Below are positions 37,383 through 49,867 of a stretch of DNA of 64,000 bases, piece by piece. Origin of the DNA: Lantana camara (taxonomy: Eukaryota; Streptophyta; Magnoliopsida; Lamiales; Verbenaceae); assembly GCA_037501455.1 (NCBI GenBank), contig CM074855.1, forward strand, positions 32,025,001 to 32,089,000, given 5' to 3'. Position 1 is the first letter of the stretch, and the number at the start of each line of letters is the position of its first letter. The notes beneath the pieces are model-generated. The model made no database searches. It was not told the origin of the DNA and worked only from the letters and a program-made list of their open reading frames with translations. Both the position numbers and the translations under genes were made by a program.

Positions 37383-40377
37383 TGAAGAAAGGTATGTTTC
37401 TCATTGAAGTAAATCTTTCTATTCATTCTAACTCTTGGGTACTTGATACCGGTTGTGGATCTCATATCAGTAATGATGTACAGATGCTAAGTGAGATCCG
37501 GCAGCTCAAAGGAGGAGAATGTGTCTTGAAGATTGGGGATGGCTCGATGGTCGAAGCTGAAGCTTTAGGCACAATTAGATTAGATTTAAGTCATTCTTTT
37601 TTAGTTTTAAATAAAGTCCTTTATGTACCAGAAATTATTCGTAATATTATTTCAGTTCCAATACTTGATTACGAAGGCTATGAAATTAATGTTAAGAATG
37701 GTAAGGTTTTCCTTATAAAGAATAATTTTTCTACTCATCTTGGTACATTAAACAATGGACTTTATCTAACTCAAAATAACAATATTTTGTATATACAATG
37801 AGAAACAAAAATGTAAGAGAGATAACGAAGTCTTAGCATCTTTGTGGCATGCTAGATTAGGGTATATTTCCAAGAAGAGAATTAGCAAGTTAACTACCTC
37901 AAGGACATTTTCTGAAAATTAACTTAAACAATTAACTTCCTGTGAGTCCTATCTTAAAGGAAAGATGTCCAAAACTCCTTTAAGAGGAAGTGTGGAATGA
38001 GCCACAAAGACCTTAGATTTGATCCATTCTGATATTTGTGGACCGCTTGGTGTAAGCACTCGAAACAATCATTAGTACTTCATAACCTTCACTGACGACT
38101 TTAGTCGTTATGGTTATGTGTACTTAATGAAGCACAAATCTGAGGCTTTTGAGAAATTCTTAGAATTTCAGAAGGAGGTTGAGAACCAAACTGGTTACAA
38201 GATCAAGACACTTCAATCCGATCGAGGTGGCGAGTATCTTAGTGAAGAATTCCTTAGTCATCTCAGAGATAATGGTATTGTCTCTCAGTGGACTCCTCCG
38301 GAAACTCCTCACCTTAATGGAGTTTCTAAGAGAAGGAATCGAACCCTACTTGATATGGTTCATTCCATAATGAGTTTCACTGACTTACCACCTTTTTTCT
38401 AGGGTTATGACTTGAAAGTGCAGCCAAGATTTTGAATCTTGTTCCCACCAACCCGGTCCCTAAAACACCATATGAAATGTGGCATGGTAAAATGCCTAGT
38501 TATTCTTACTTAAGAATTTAGGGTTGTCCTGCTTATGTGAAGAGGACAGTGGGAGATAAGTTAGAAGCTCGTTCTAACTTATGTTACTTTGTTGGCTATC
38601 CTATGGAATTTATAGGATACTATTTCTATGATCAATCTGAGTAAAAGGTGTTTGTTTCAAGAAATGCAACTTTTCTTGAGGAATAGTTCCTAAAAGAAAA
38701 GAAAGGCTAGATCACAGAACTCAAAGAAATTCGAGATGATCCCACGCCACCCACGCATGAAATGTCCCACTCTAACAACCCACAGCCAATCATGAACTTC
38801 GATACACATGAAAATCCTCCTCTAAGGCATTCTGAACGCACTCCTAGACAGCCTGAGAGATGGTATGTTTTCTCCATGAAATCTCTTAAGAGGATAATGA
38901 TCCTCTAACATATAAGAAGGCACTGTCAGACTCGGATTTTGATCAGTGGAAACAAGCCATGAAGTACGAAATGGATTCCATGTACTCCAACCAAGTTTGG
39001 ATCCTGGTTGATTTTCTTGATGGGTTAAAACCCATAGGTTGTAAATGGATCTTTAAGAGAAAGCTTGGAGTAGATGGAAACGTTGCAGCTTATAAGGCAA
39101 GACTTGTTGCTAAAGTTTCACTCAGAGGCCTGGCGTAACCTTTGATGAAACTTTCTCGCCAGTTGTAATGCAAAAGCCATTCGGATCATGCTTGTCATAG
39201 CTGCATATTATGACTATGAGATATGACAAATGGATGTGAAAACTGCCTTTCTCAATGGAGACATTGATAAAGACATTTATATGGATCAACCCATAGGTTT
39301 CACATTCAGTGGGAGTGAGCAAAAGGTTTGCAAACTCCAAAGATCAATCTACGGATTGAAACAGGCTTCTAGGAATTGGAACATTCATTTTGATGAAGCG
39401 GGCAAAGCGTTTCGCTTCGTTCAAAATTCGAATGAGTCCTGTGTGTATAGAAAGGAATTGGAAACTTAAGTGCAATTCTTGGTGCTTTATGTTGATGACA
39501 TCCTTCTGATTGGGAATTCGAAGGATGACATGAGACTTACCAAATCTTGGTTATCGAACCAATTCGAGATAAAAGATCTTGGTGATGCATCCTACATTCT
39601 CGGCATTAAGATCTATAGGGATGGATCTCTTAGATTGATAGGACTGTCACAATCGATGTACATAGACAAAGTACTGAAATGATTCAGTATGGAGAATGCA
39701 AAGAATAAATTTCTTCCCATGAGTGTAGGAACATCCCTTTCGAAGAAGATGTGTCCTAAGACGAACCTTGAGAAGGAAAGGATGACTTACGTGCCTTATG
39801 CCTCGGCAATAGGTAGCATAATGTATACAATGCTATGTACTCGACCGGATATGGCTTATGCACTCAGTGTAACGAGCCGGTTCCAATCGGACCCTGGAGA
39901 AGGTCACTGGACTGTCGTAAAGAATATCCTAAAGTACTTGCGAAGCACTATTCTTAGTATACGGAAGACAGCAAGATCTAGTAGTCGGAGGATACTGCGA
40001 TGCAAGTTTTGCATCTAACTTGGATGATTTTAAGTCAATGTCAGGATACATTTTCTACCTTGACGGCGGAGAAGTGAGTTGGAAAAGTTCCAAGCAGTCA
40101 ACCACTGTAGATTCGACCACTAAGCCCGAATACTTAGCTGCAAACGATGCAACTAAGGAAGGTGTTTGGATTAGAACCAAGATCTCACCAATGGACCAAG
40201 CACATTATGAGGAAGCATCACCTAATCCGTGATATCATCAAAGGAGGTGATGTGCAAGTTGAGAGGGTCGCATCAGTGGAGAACGTGGCAGACACGCTTT
40301 CTAAACCCCTTAGTCGAGAAGCTTTCGAATGTCATCTTACGAAGATGAGACTTAGATTAGCTCCTGAATGGCTTTGA
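37383..40377 (+). pseudogene. pol: Copia pol: protease, integrase, RT, RNase H
   Basis: Protease has an intact DTGCGSHI (about 37443). The pre-integrase WHARLGYISK follows (about 37848). The integrase core has D in HSDICGPLG (about 38029) and D in QSDRGGEY (about 38218), but the third catalytic residue is lost: NGVSKRRNRTL has Lys where the family has Glu (about 38330). RT has WKQAMKYEM, MDVKTAFLNGD (about 39230), a stop at 39467 and an intact YVDD (39488-39499). RNase H spans about 39980-40377 with TTKPEY in place of the usual TTEAEY, a deletion near 40190, and the closing ENVADTLSKPLS. There are stops at roughly ten places, including 37799, 37919, 38399, 38641 and 39680. Confidence 0.9.
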
Positions 40378-40393
40378 CGGGCAAGTGGGAGAT

Positions 40394-42293
40394 TGTTAGG
40401 AATAATGCCCTGAAAGCCAATGTAATAGTCTGCTTTAGTACTTTCCTTATGTAAATCACAAACAATCTTTGAATAATACGAATTGAGGCAATACTTCTTT
40501 ATATGCTCTTGTTTAATTGTATGATTACTTTAACTGCGCATGTATTAGAACTCCCCTAATCGATATAACTTATAAGACTCAACCATTTAGGTGAAGTGGT
40601 TCGTGAGACGAGCCTTATATCACATAAATCATGATTAGAAATCACTCCAAGCCAATGAGTCCGAAAGACAGTGGGAGTGTCAACCTGACTCGTTCGAGGC
40701 TTGCTCATGTGATCACTCCCTTAAGAAGGCCCACTTTGTTTCATGGGGTGCAAAGTGTATAGTTGATACGTGCGTGATGCATGGGGGTGTTTACTTATTC
40801 TAAGGAAGTACACTGAGGTGCCCCGTGTGAGAAGATTCCTAAATGGGAAAGAAAGTTTCTATATCTGGAAATAAAAACTTCCAGATTAGAAAATATCTCA
40901 CTAGTCATTGATGTGATTAAGTGATCTTTAGACTTGAGATTCCATTGATACTTTATGAGTTAACTCTATAGCCTTAGGTGTAAGCTTTAAAGGGTGTCGC
41001 CTTAGACAACTGATTCAAGGCTTATGCTGGGCTACACAAGTGGCACATGAAAGTATATGAGAATCAATAAAGGACCTACACTTGCATGAGCAAGTTGATC
41101 TCTTATTGTGTAAGTCTTTCATATGTCATCTCGGAGTCCTTGGCCAAGGCAGTGGATCAAGACATCAAGAAAGGAGTTTCTTAGATTGAGATCAAATGGA
41201 TATGAAATGCACTTAATATTAAGATCGAGATTATTAGGGTTCTAATTATTCCTTTACCCTAGATCGTGGTTGAGAGATGGAACGTAGGAGGATTGTATCC
41301 CACATGAGTCAATGACTTAAAGGTTCTATCAAATCGAGAAATTTTTATTCAGCTAGGGGTCAAACACCTGTTGCTAGACTATGGTCTTTTGATCTGTGGA
41401 CTGATTAATTAATTAGGATTACTGCTAATTGAATTAAGAACCTAGAGGGTCACACACAACAAACCGGTCACGTGGGTTAAGGCTTGAATCGATTAAACGA
41501 GTTGATCGAAGCATTAAGCGAATGGTAGGGTCCACATGTGTGATTCACACGTGTGGAAGACACGTGTCATTATTGACACGTGTAGTCACGTGTTAATGTG
41601 CATGTGTATATTAAATAATTAATGTGTTGATTATTTAATGGACTTTGGTTTAATTTTGAATCAATATTAAAATCCAATTTTGGAGAAATAAAGTCTAATA
41701 AATAATTAATTATGAATTAATTATATTATTAGTCTTCAAGTTATTTATTGTAAAATAAATAAAGTAAAATTAATATCTAAAAGAGTTAGATTAGAATCTT
41801 GCTTTCCAAGTTGAACAAAAGGAATACTTTTGGTCAAAGTAAGAGACTTAGTCTCCAAGTGCCTTTCCAAAAGACTTTGAAATCCTTGCCCAACAAGGAG
41901 TGAGATTTAAACCCTAGCCATTACAAATAATGGGGTTCGAACCCCATAGGAAGAAGATAGCAAATTCTCCTTCTCCATAATTATACACTAACCCTTAGAG
42001 CCTAAACACCGAATATAGAACTAGCATCCTCCCTGTTCGGATCGTGGTCGTGGTTGGTGGACTATTTCTCTAGAGGGCTACTATCGTGAAGTCTTGAAAG
42101 ATTCGAAGGAGCTTTTGGGGATCAAGCCGCGTGAAGAGCGTTCTTGGGTGGCTAGAACGTGTCAAGAAAACTACTACCTAAGTGAGATTCTTGATCTCTA
42201 CGAATCTGGAAATAGGAATTGCATGTTCCGATTCTTGCTTATTGGGAAAAAAAATTTAAATTTTCGTTGCATTTCTGTCTCGTTTTCCCAACA
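40394..42293 (+). repeat. 3' LTR of the copia element
   Basis: It begins TGTTAGGA after the polypurine stretch AAGTGGGAGAT (40383-40393) and ends TTTTCCCAACA, the inverted counterpart of the start. 1900 bp. There is a small ORF (42094-42306) near its end without a known domain. No second copy is in the window. Confidence 0.8.
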
Positions 42294-42899
42294 TGTGCTT
42301 CTATGATTTCTGGTTTTTTTTGGGTGTGTGTTTTTATTTATTTTCAATTGTACAATTTAATTTTTCATTTTATTACTTATCACAAGTTGAAAATTTAGCA
42401 AAAATTATACTAGAAATATCTATCAATGTTATTAGTACGGAGAATTAATGAATCATCCCCAATAAGGTAATGAAGTTATCCAACCCCTCCCCCCCCCACT
42501 TTGAATTTCACCGATTTTACATCCCCATTATACAACATATATTTTTTAAACCCCCACAAATCGTGTAAATAGACCATAATGCCATTGTTGAGTTCAAGAA
42601 TGAGAAATCAATTCATTTAGAAGATCTCGTCTTCTTCACCATCTTTTTCTGATATCACACCACCGCTGATGAGCAGGCCAATCGTTCATCGTTGAAGAAG
42701 CCGTTGAAAATGAAGAATGAAAACCCATATCCCTTGAATCATCTCCATTCTTACCTTTCTCATGTCTTCGTCGATCGATTCTGAATTCTGACAATCGCTA
42801 ACGAAAAGTTTATTCACTGATCGATTTTTAAATTAGACCACTGTCGACGAATACACCTTACCGTTGTTGAAGAAGAAGAAGTCGACAAAACTAAGTTTA
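42294..42899. other. Spacer with exon-like leader sequence, no gene recognised
   Basis: AT-rich with a C-run at 42489-42499. 42600-42900 is richer in codon-like triplets (CATCTCCATTC, GAAGAAGAAG) like a plant 5' leader, but no ORF of useful length follows. It could be the outer left part of the foldback element that begins about here. Confidence 0.4.
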
Positions 42900-44111
42900 A
42901 TCTTAGGTATTTTCTATAATCTTTTTTATTCGAGATTTTTTTTTTGGTATAAAATAGGGGGCAAGATCGAGATTTTTAGATTCAAACTTATGAATAAATT
43001 TCAGTAAATTTGAGATTTTCACATATTTGTGATTTGAAATTTGTGTATATATTTAAAAGATTTGCGATTTGAAATTTGTGTATGTATCTAAAAGAGTTTT
43101 GTATGCTATGAGATTTGAGATTTATTTTTAAAAATTTTGTGAATATCTAAAGAGACTTTTTGGGATCTATGAGATTGAGAGTTCTGTATATACGTACGAA
43201 AAGATTTTTGTGATTTATAATTTTTGCATATACTTGAGATTTTTACTATTTGGAATTTCTGCATATATCTCAATAGATTTGATGTGTGCTACTAAATTTG
43301 TAATTGTTTTTGATTGGGTAATCTAGTATTGAATCTAAAGTTAATAACTATTTTGAGTATTTTAGCTGGTTTCTTAAACAATGACTCAATCCATTATCTG
43401 TGTTTTGGGAATTTTACCAATTATACTCCCGATTTATTTGAGTTTTTTGCAACGTGATTTGAAATTTCTCATATATCTAAAGATATTTCTTCTTGAAATT
43501 TGATATTTGAGATTTTTATAAAATAATTATTTGAGATTTATGAGATTTTAGCATATATCAGCATATATTTTTGCATAACATGCTTGTGAGATTTCTGCAT
43601 ATGCGTGAAATATCACAATCATTTATGCAGAGATATATACAGATATATATTTGACATATCTAAGATATATACAGATATATATCTGAATTTATTTTTGTGT
43701 AAACTAATTTGTATATATTTCTGCATAAACTTACTGTAAGATTTCTGGATATATCTAAATATATCTCTGCATAAACTGCTTGTGTGATTTTTGCATAGCC
43801 ACAAGAGAACATGCAAGGGACTTGTGTCAAACTGACTATTATATATTGTTGTATTTGTTGTTAAATTCGGGATTCTAATCACGTTTCAGTGATTTGTTTT
43901 CTCGCAAGAAATGAAGAGTGGGCGAGATTCTGGTGGATGCATGACAGTTTGAGGTGATGGTGGACCTTGCAGGATGTTCTGGACGAGATTCTATGTTCTA
44001 TTTAACTATTTTCATTTTTTTTTTTTTTTTGGTTTGAGTGATTATATTTGTATATCTATGTGAATAAGTTTTACCAATTTTAATGCCACTTTTGTTGCAT
44101 AGTGAATTAAA

Positions 44112-44720
44112 AAATGCATAATACAAAGCAGACTTTGTCTAATGAAACATTACAAACTAGTAATAAAAAGCAGACTTTGTCCAGTGAAACGTTTAAAACT
44201 AGTAATAAAAAACAGACTTTATTAAGTGAAACATTAAAAACTAATAATAAAAGACTAACTTTGTCTAGTGAAACGTTAAAAACTAGTAATAAAAAGCAGA
44301 CTTTGTTAAGTGAAATGTTAAAAACTAGTTATAAAAAGCAGACTTTGTCGGGTAAAACATTAAAAACGATTAATAAAAAGCAGGCTTTGTCCTGTGAAAC
44401 GTTAAAAAACTAGTAATAAAAAGCAGACTTTGTTAAGTGAAGCGTTAAACACTAATAATAAAAAGCAGACTTTGTCTAGTGAAACATTAAAACTAGTAAT
44501 AAAAAGCAGACTTTGTCCAGTGAAACGTTAAAAACTAGTAATAAAAAGCAGACTTTGTTAAGTGAAACGTTAAAAACTAGTCATAAAAAGCAGACCTTGT
44601 CTAGTGAAACATTAAAAACTATTAACCAAAAGCAGTCTTTGTTAAGTGCAACATTAAATACTATTAATAATAAGCAGACTTTGTCTAATGAAACATTAAA
44701 TACTAGTTACCATTACATGT
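44112..44720 (+). repeat. 42-bp tandem array, 14 units
   Basis: The unit is about AAAAAGCAGACTTTGTCTAG plus TGAAACGTTAAAAACTAGTAAT. It starts around 44128 and repeats every 41-43 bases to 44715. Unit variants (GTCCAGTG, GTTAAGTG, GTCTAGTG, GTTAAGTG) recur in the same order eight units later, so a larger repeat of about 336 bp is superimposed. Because 42 is 14 codons, the array stays open (44114-44413 and 44513-44725) and would encode a 14-residue repeat around NKKQTLSSETLKTS; I regard this as a by-product. Confidence 0.92.
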
Positions 44721-45283
44721 TGTGAATCTTGATTCCGTATAAATAATGATACTCAATATTGAGTTACATGTTGTGAACAATATTACAATAATGACACTCA
44801 AGATTCAATAGTATTACAAAAAAAAAAGGTAATAATGACACTCAAGATTCAATAACATTACATAAAAAGGTAAAGTGTTCACAATATTGAGTGAAGCTTT
44901 AAATACTAATAATAAGAAGCAGATATTGTCTATTGAAACATTAAATACTAGTTACCATTACATGTGAATCTTAATTCCGTATTCAGTGTTTACAAAAGTT
45001 ACTATTACATGTTGTGAATCTTGGTTCTGTATAAACAATGACACTCAATATTAAGTTACATATTGTGAACACTTTATCTTTTTATGTAATGTTATTGAGT
45101 CTTGAGTGTCATTCTTACCTTTTTTTTTTGTAATATTATTGAATCTTGAGTGTCATTGTTGTAATATTGTTCACAACATGTAACTCAATATTGAGTATCA
45201 TTATTTATACGGAATCAAGATTCACAACATGTAATGGTAACTAGTATTTAATGTTTCATTAGACAAAGTCTGCTTATTATTAC
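44667..45283. repeat. Long inverted repeat, about 219-bp arms with 179-bp loop
   Basis: Left arm 44667-44885 and right arm 45065-45283 are reverse complements with only a handful of mismatches. A transcript through it would form a long double-stranded stem. The loop (44886-45064) holds a further, more diverged copy of the same unit plus tail. Confidence 0.9.
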
Positions 45284-45720
45284 TAGTATTTAACGCTTCA
45301 CTTAACAAAATCTACTTTTTATTACTATTTTTTAACGTTTCACTAGACAAAGTCTACTTTTTATTACTAGTTTTTAACGTTTCACTAGACAATGTCTACT
45401 TTCAATTCCTAATATTTAACGCATCACTATATAAAGTATGCTTTTACTTCCTAATATTAACACATCACTCTACAAAGTTTTCATTTAATTTCTAATATAT
45501 AACGCATCACTTTACAAACTTCGTTTTTTATTCCAAATATTTAACGCATCACTCTACAAAGTTTATTTTTAATTCGTAATACTTAAGGCATCACTTTTCA
45601 AACTCTGCTTTTAATTTCGAATATTTAACTCATCACCTCTACAAACTCTATTTTTAATTCCATAAAAAAAAACTATTAGTTCTGCATTTAAATTCATTAC
45701 TCTATAAACTATATATTTAG
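45225..45720 (-). repeat. Inverted partner array of the 42-bp repeat, about 11 units
   Basis: The reverse complement of the left unit appears from 45250 (ATTAGACAAAGTCTGC) about every 41 bases. The first four units are close to the left array. Outward units drift to CATCACT-TACAAA-TTT forms and are barely recognisable by 45700, so this side is diverged while the left side is uniform. Confidence 0.88.
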
Positions 45721-45959
45721 TTCCAAAATGTGTCAATCCAACTAAAATAACAAAACATTAGATTATTACTCTGATCAAACAACGATTTGATTCAACCACA
45801 ACTAGAATATTTCACAAATATTCTACAAACATATCTTCATTCATAAATTAAAAATGGTCATGCATCCTTCAGAAGCTTGGTCGCTCTTCATTTTCTATGA
45901 GAAAACAAATCATTGTTAAAGATGATTAAAATCTTTGTATGGGAACACAAACACAAAAG
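45721..45959. other. Spacer inside the right arm, nothing recognised
   Basis: AT-rich, no open frame of note. Confidence 0.5.
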
Positions 45960-46190
45960 CAGATAATTAGTTGGTTTATGCAGAAATATATTCATATATA
46001 TATGCAAAAATCTCAAACAATTGTTTTATAAAAATCAATTTATGCAGAGATATGCAGAAATCTCAAATCTCAAACAAAAATATATGCAGGATTATATAAA
46101 AAACCTCAAATCTCTCGCAAAAGTTTCTTTAGATATATACAAAATTATATAAAAAAACTCAAATCTCTAGCAAAAGTTTCTTTATACTAG

Positions 46191-47529
46191 TGAAATGAAC
46201 TTGCGTTGCACGTTTATCATTTAATTTTTTTAAATAAATTTAGCTATTATACTTATTGAACTAATTATGATATTAAAAATATTTAATTTGATTAAATAAA
46301 TATAATAAAATTTTTAATGAACCATTTTAATTTTGAAAAGTAACACATAAAAAAATATTTATATGAGATCATGTACAATAAGTAGAAATTCAAAATAGAG
46401 AAACATCTAAATAAATAAATAATAAAAATATTTGAAACTATATTATTACATAAAACAATAAAAATATTTGAAACTATGTTATTACATAAAACAAAATGTT
46501 TAATGTGTATAATATTAATTTGCCCAAATAGTTCTAAGTTTTAAGCATAAGTAATAGTTTATAACTTTAAATATATTTAATAAATGAAAAGACATGTAAA
46601 AGAATATAGACAAAAACTTAAAAGATGATGTAAAATATCATATTAATTATATATATTTTATTTCTTATATTGTTTATTTTTCTAATATAATTTGTAATTT
46701 ATTTTTAGTCTTTTTAAGAAATTTTGCAGAATCTCTTTATAAATCTAAAAGTTATATTCACTTTCAAAACTTTAACTTTTGCACCTAATTCTTTTTCAAT
46801 GTTTCTGACCTCGATTCCATCATTTAAAATGGAAACATTATTAATATTTTTCTTTTTTATTCCATAACCTTGAGAAATTATAGCTTTTGATATATTATTA
46901 TCATCAAATTTAGTATAATTACCTTGTACTAAATATTCATCTCTCAAAACCGTAGGTTTGATATATCATTATTTTCAATATTATCCTCTTTCTCAAATCT
47001 CCATCTCTTTCTCCATAACTGTAATTTGATTTAATGAATATTTCTATGTGCTTTCTGTTGATACCTTGGACTGTACTTTTTTTAATTGCATTGCGGCTAC
47101 CACATGCAATTTTCAATTGATATCTTCATGAATACTTGTAAACTAAGTTTCCTATAATATTTTGAGTTATATTCTCCTCAAACAATTAGAATTTTATATA
47201 AATATTATTATAGCTTTTAATAATTAATTTATTTATAAAGTATTAAAGAAATATGAAAGTTAATTAGAATCTCGATTGAGAAATTTATGTACTCCTCAAA
47301 TAATATGATGTAAAATATGTAGTATCATTTTGTACCTATTATTAATTCAAAAATATACTTCTTGATGGTTTGATATTTTTATATTATTTTGGTATAGGTT
47401 TTATAGTTTCATAATTGCACTGTCAATAGGAAGCACCCTTTTCATATGTTTATATTGATGTATTGCATTTTCTACAAGTTTCGTACCATAAGAAGGTTTT
47501 GTTTCAATCCTATCAGTCTCTCTTAAAAC

Positions 47530-47572
<43 letters not shown>

Positions 47573-47690
47573 CATTGTATAGTAAACAAAATATAACTAA
47601 TATTATTTATTTTGCACTATTTATAGGTTCAATCATATATTTTTTTTTCTATCTCTCCGATATATATATAATCCTAAATGAAGCAACCCA
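46191..47690. other. AT-rich spacer, no gene recognised
   Basis: Very AT-rich. One 77-codon open frame on the - strand (46714-46947) has no domain I recognise. A TA microsatellite lies at 47533-47569. Confidence 0.6.
47533..47569. repeat. (TA)n microsatellite
   Basis: About 37 bases of uninterrupted TA repeat in AT-rich spacer. Confidence 0.9.
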
Positions 47691-47699
47691 AGACAGGAG

Positions 47700-49830
47700 A
47701 AGCAGTCTCAATCTAAGACTCATTTAGTTTTGCCGGTAGAGCATCCTAGACGGAGTAACCTTCTTAAACCTTGTGACCTATTCTTGCTAATTTTATCTGT
47801 CAAGATGTTTCATTCTCTCGAGATTTTTCTGATCCAAGTTTCTCAAGACCTTTGGAGTAAACTTCGCCAATCAAATATTACATTTTTAATTAGCTGTTTT
47901 TCAATATCCTACATTGTTATCCATTTCACGATCGTCTCCGAATCAATTGCCACATTAATCTTCAGAAAAAGCCTCTCCCAAGCAAGTGTTAACCTTTAGG
48001 TAAGCCCAGTATATAAAACACACTATGGAAACTATACCAAGATTCATAGCATATCCTAGCACTCATCTTCAGTTGTCATCTAGAATGACACCCCTGCCCA
48101 AGCATTGTTGGTGAGGTTATAAAAGCTTCCAACCGAGTTTAGTTTCACCCATCACTTCTCGGGTTTATTCTATGATAACTAAGCACAGATTTTCTTTTAC
48201 CTGTGTTTTTTATCCTCACTTATTAGTACTAAAATCTCAGATAACTCTTTTATGTGACAAAGAATGACTGTTCTATGATTCATAACATTTTGATAGCTCT
48301 ATCAGTTCCATGTTTTCCAAAGATTCCAGATCATCAAGATCAAAATAACCCACCCAGGATATTCTAGGAAAATATTTCTCAAAATTTTGCTATTAACGCT
48401 CTCTTTGAGACCATGTTATACTCCAAGCCACGAAGATTTCGTCAAGTCTATGTATCAACAATCTTATCCCACACCCGGAGTACGAATGAAAAACTTCTCT
48501 GCACGTAGTCTATATATTCATATCTTGTACAACAATGCGTACATACATCATTTTTCCCAAGTTTTCTATCATTCTTCAATACATTCTTGAGAAAAATATC
48601 ATATTGGCAAAGCTACAGGAAAATCATGAACTTTTGGGGGCAAGGTAATTTCCAAGTTCATTTTCAATTTTTCTCGCATGTCTCATCAGACAATGTAAGC
48701 AAAGGATAGTCATTTTATCGGAGAATTTATCTTTAGTTGACCTAGTCTAGACTCTCTTATCTCTGTTATCATGTAGCGCGATTAGGAGACTAAGTATCTC
48801 ATTCACCACTTCCTTGGGCAGTACTGTTTTCAGCTTATACAGGTTTCAACTTTTATTTATGTCCATGAGATTACATATAATAAGATCTTTATCCTCCCAA
48901 TGAATGTTATCTCCAAAGATGTCCGCTAGTTTGTCTTGTGATAAACATCTATCATTCCATAATGATGTCCATTCACCATTCCCGATTCTCCATTTACAAA
49001 ATGGTTCCAGCATTCAAGTGCTTCTAACTATTCCCTTTCAAGCTCAGGAAGCCATAAGTTGGGTCTTATATTCAAGAATGTCATTCCCTTTTAAATATTT
49101 TTTTTCCTATATGTCTAGTTTCACACCATCCTCTCCTTATTGAGCATTCTCCATCCCATTTAGCGAACATCACTATATATATATATTTTTTTGGCTTCTC
49201 TAAGACCCAATTTGCCCTCTCGCTCCCACCATCGTACTATCGCTTCTCGCTTCCTGTGAATGCATTTCGTCCTATCCATGGTAGTTTTTGTCAGAGATCC
49301 TTGTATCTATGGAAAGGATTTCTCCTTGATTACCTTTCCCGATATAATAACATATAATAAGATCTTTATCCTCCCAATGAATGTTATCTCCAAAGATGTC
49401 CGCTAGTTTGTCTTGTGATAAACATCTATCATTCCATAATGATGTCCATTCACCATTCCCGATTCTCCATTTACAAAATGGTTCCAGCATTCAAGTGCTT
49501 CTAACTATTCCCTTTCAAGCTCAGGAAGCCATAAGTTAGGTCTTATATTCAAGAATGTCATTCCCTTTTAAATATTTTTTTTCCTATATGTCTAGTTTCA
49601 CACCATCCTCTCCTTATTGAGCATTCTCCATCCCATTTAGCGAACATCACTATATACATATATTTTTTTGGCTTCTCTCAGACCCAATTTGCCCTCTCGC
49701 TCCCACCATCGTACTATCGCTTCTCGCTTCCTGTGAATGCATTTCGTCCTATCCATGGTAGTTTTTGTCAGAGATCCTTGTATCTATGGAAAGGATTTCT
49801 CCTTGATTACCTTTCCCGATATAAGCTGTA
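47700..49830 (-). pseudogene. Second LINE ORF2 fragment (RT end, zinc-finger region, RNase H)
   Basis: Read on the - strand from 49830 downward, the order matches LINE ORF2. First comes an RT-connection segment with GKLGLREAKK, then KWRIGNGEWTSLWNDR (49272-49490), the W-R-I-G-N-G pattern seen before the zinc-finger region. A cysteine/histidine-poor remnant of that region follows (about 48400-48700), then an ETIVKWIT-like piece (about 47930) resembling the RNase H segment. Stops and frameshifts are everywhere. Part of it is duplicated in tandem. It is a different, older copy than the LINE at 13013-35155. Confidence 0.7.
48873..49824. repeat. 477-bp tandem duplication within the LINE fragment
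   Basis: 48873-49349 and 49350-49824 are almost identical; I see only a few mismatches. The junction is at GATATAATAACATATAATAAG. The duplication is much younger than the decay of the LINE that it copies. Confidence 0.92.
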
Positions 49831-49867
49831 ATTTAGGAGAGTAATTAGGGGTTGTATATCCTATTTA

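Larger units (their letters stand above)
36958..42293 (+). mobile_element. 5'-truncated Ty1/copia retrotransposon with 3' LTR
   Basis: The order is gag, protease, integrase, RT, RNase H, polypurine tract, 3' LTR; integrase before RT defines Ty1/copia. There is no 5' LTR or primer site: recognisable gag starts abruptly near 36960, so the 5' end was lost or replaced. Several stops and small deletions make it non-functional. The target duplication cannot be tested with the left end missing. Confidence 0.88.
42900..46190. repeat. Compound foldback-like inverted structure
   Basis: Three layers are mirrored around about 44975. Outer left (42950-43800) has many imperfect copies of GAGATTTCTGCATATATCTAA; outer right (45960-46190) has the complement. 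Then come the 42-bp arrays (left 44112-44720, right 45225-45720, inverted). In the middle are two near-identical inverted arms (44667-44885 and 45065-45283). The right edge is followed by TACTAGTGAAATGAACTTGCGTTGCACG-like sequence, which may be the element end, but I could not find flanking duplications. Foldback elements are known for long inverted repeats made of short tandem units, and this fits that design. There is no transposase ORF. Confidence 0.7.

Noticed and set aside
44112..44720. Evenly spaced repeats that could suggest a CRISPR-like array
   Set aside because: Units are contiguous with no unique spacers, the array is mirrored by an inverted partner, and the DNA is plant nuclear.
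46714..46947. 77-codon - strand frame in AT-rich spacer
   Set aside because: No domain, no promoter or splice signal, and composition typical of chance frames in AT-rich DNA.
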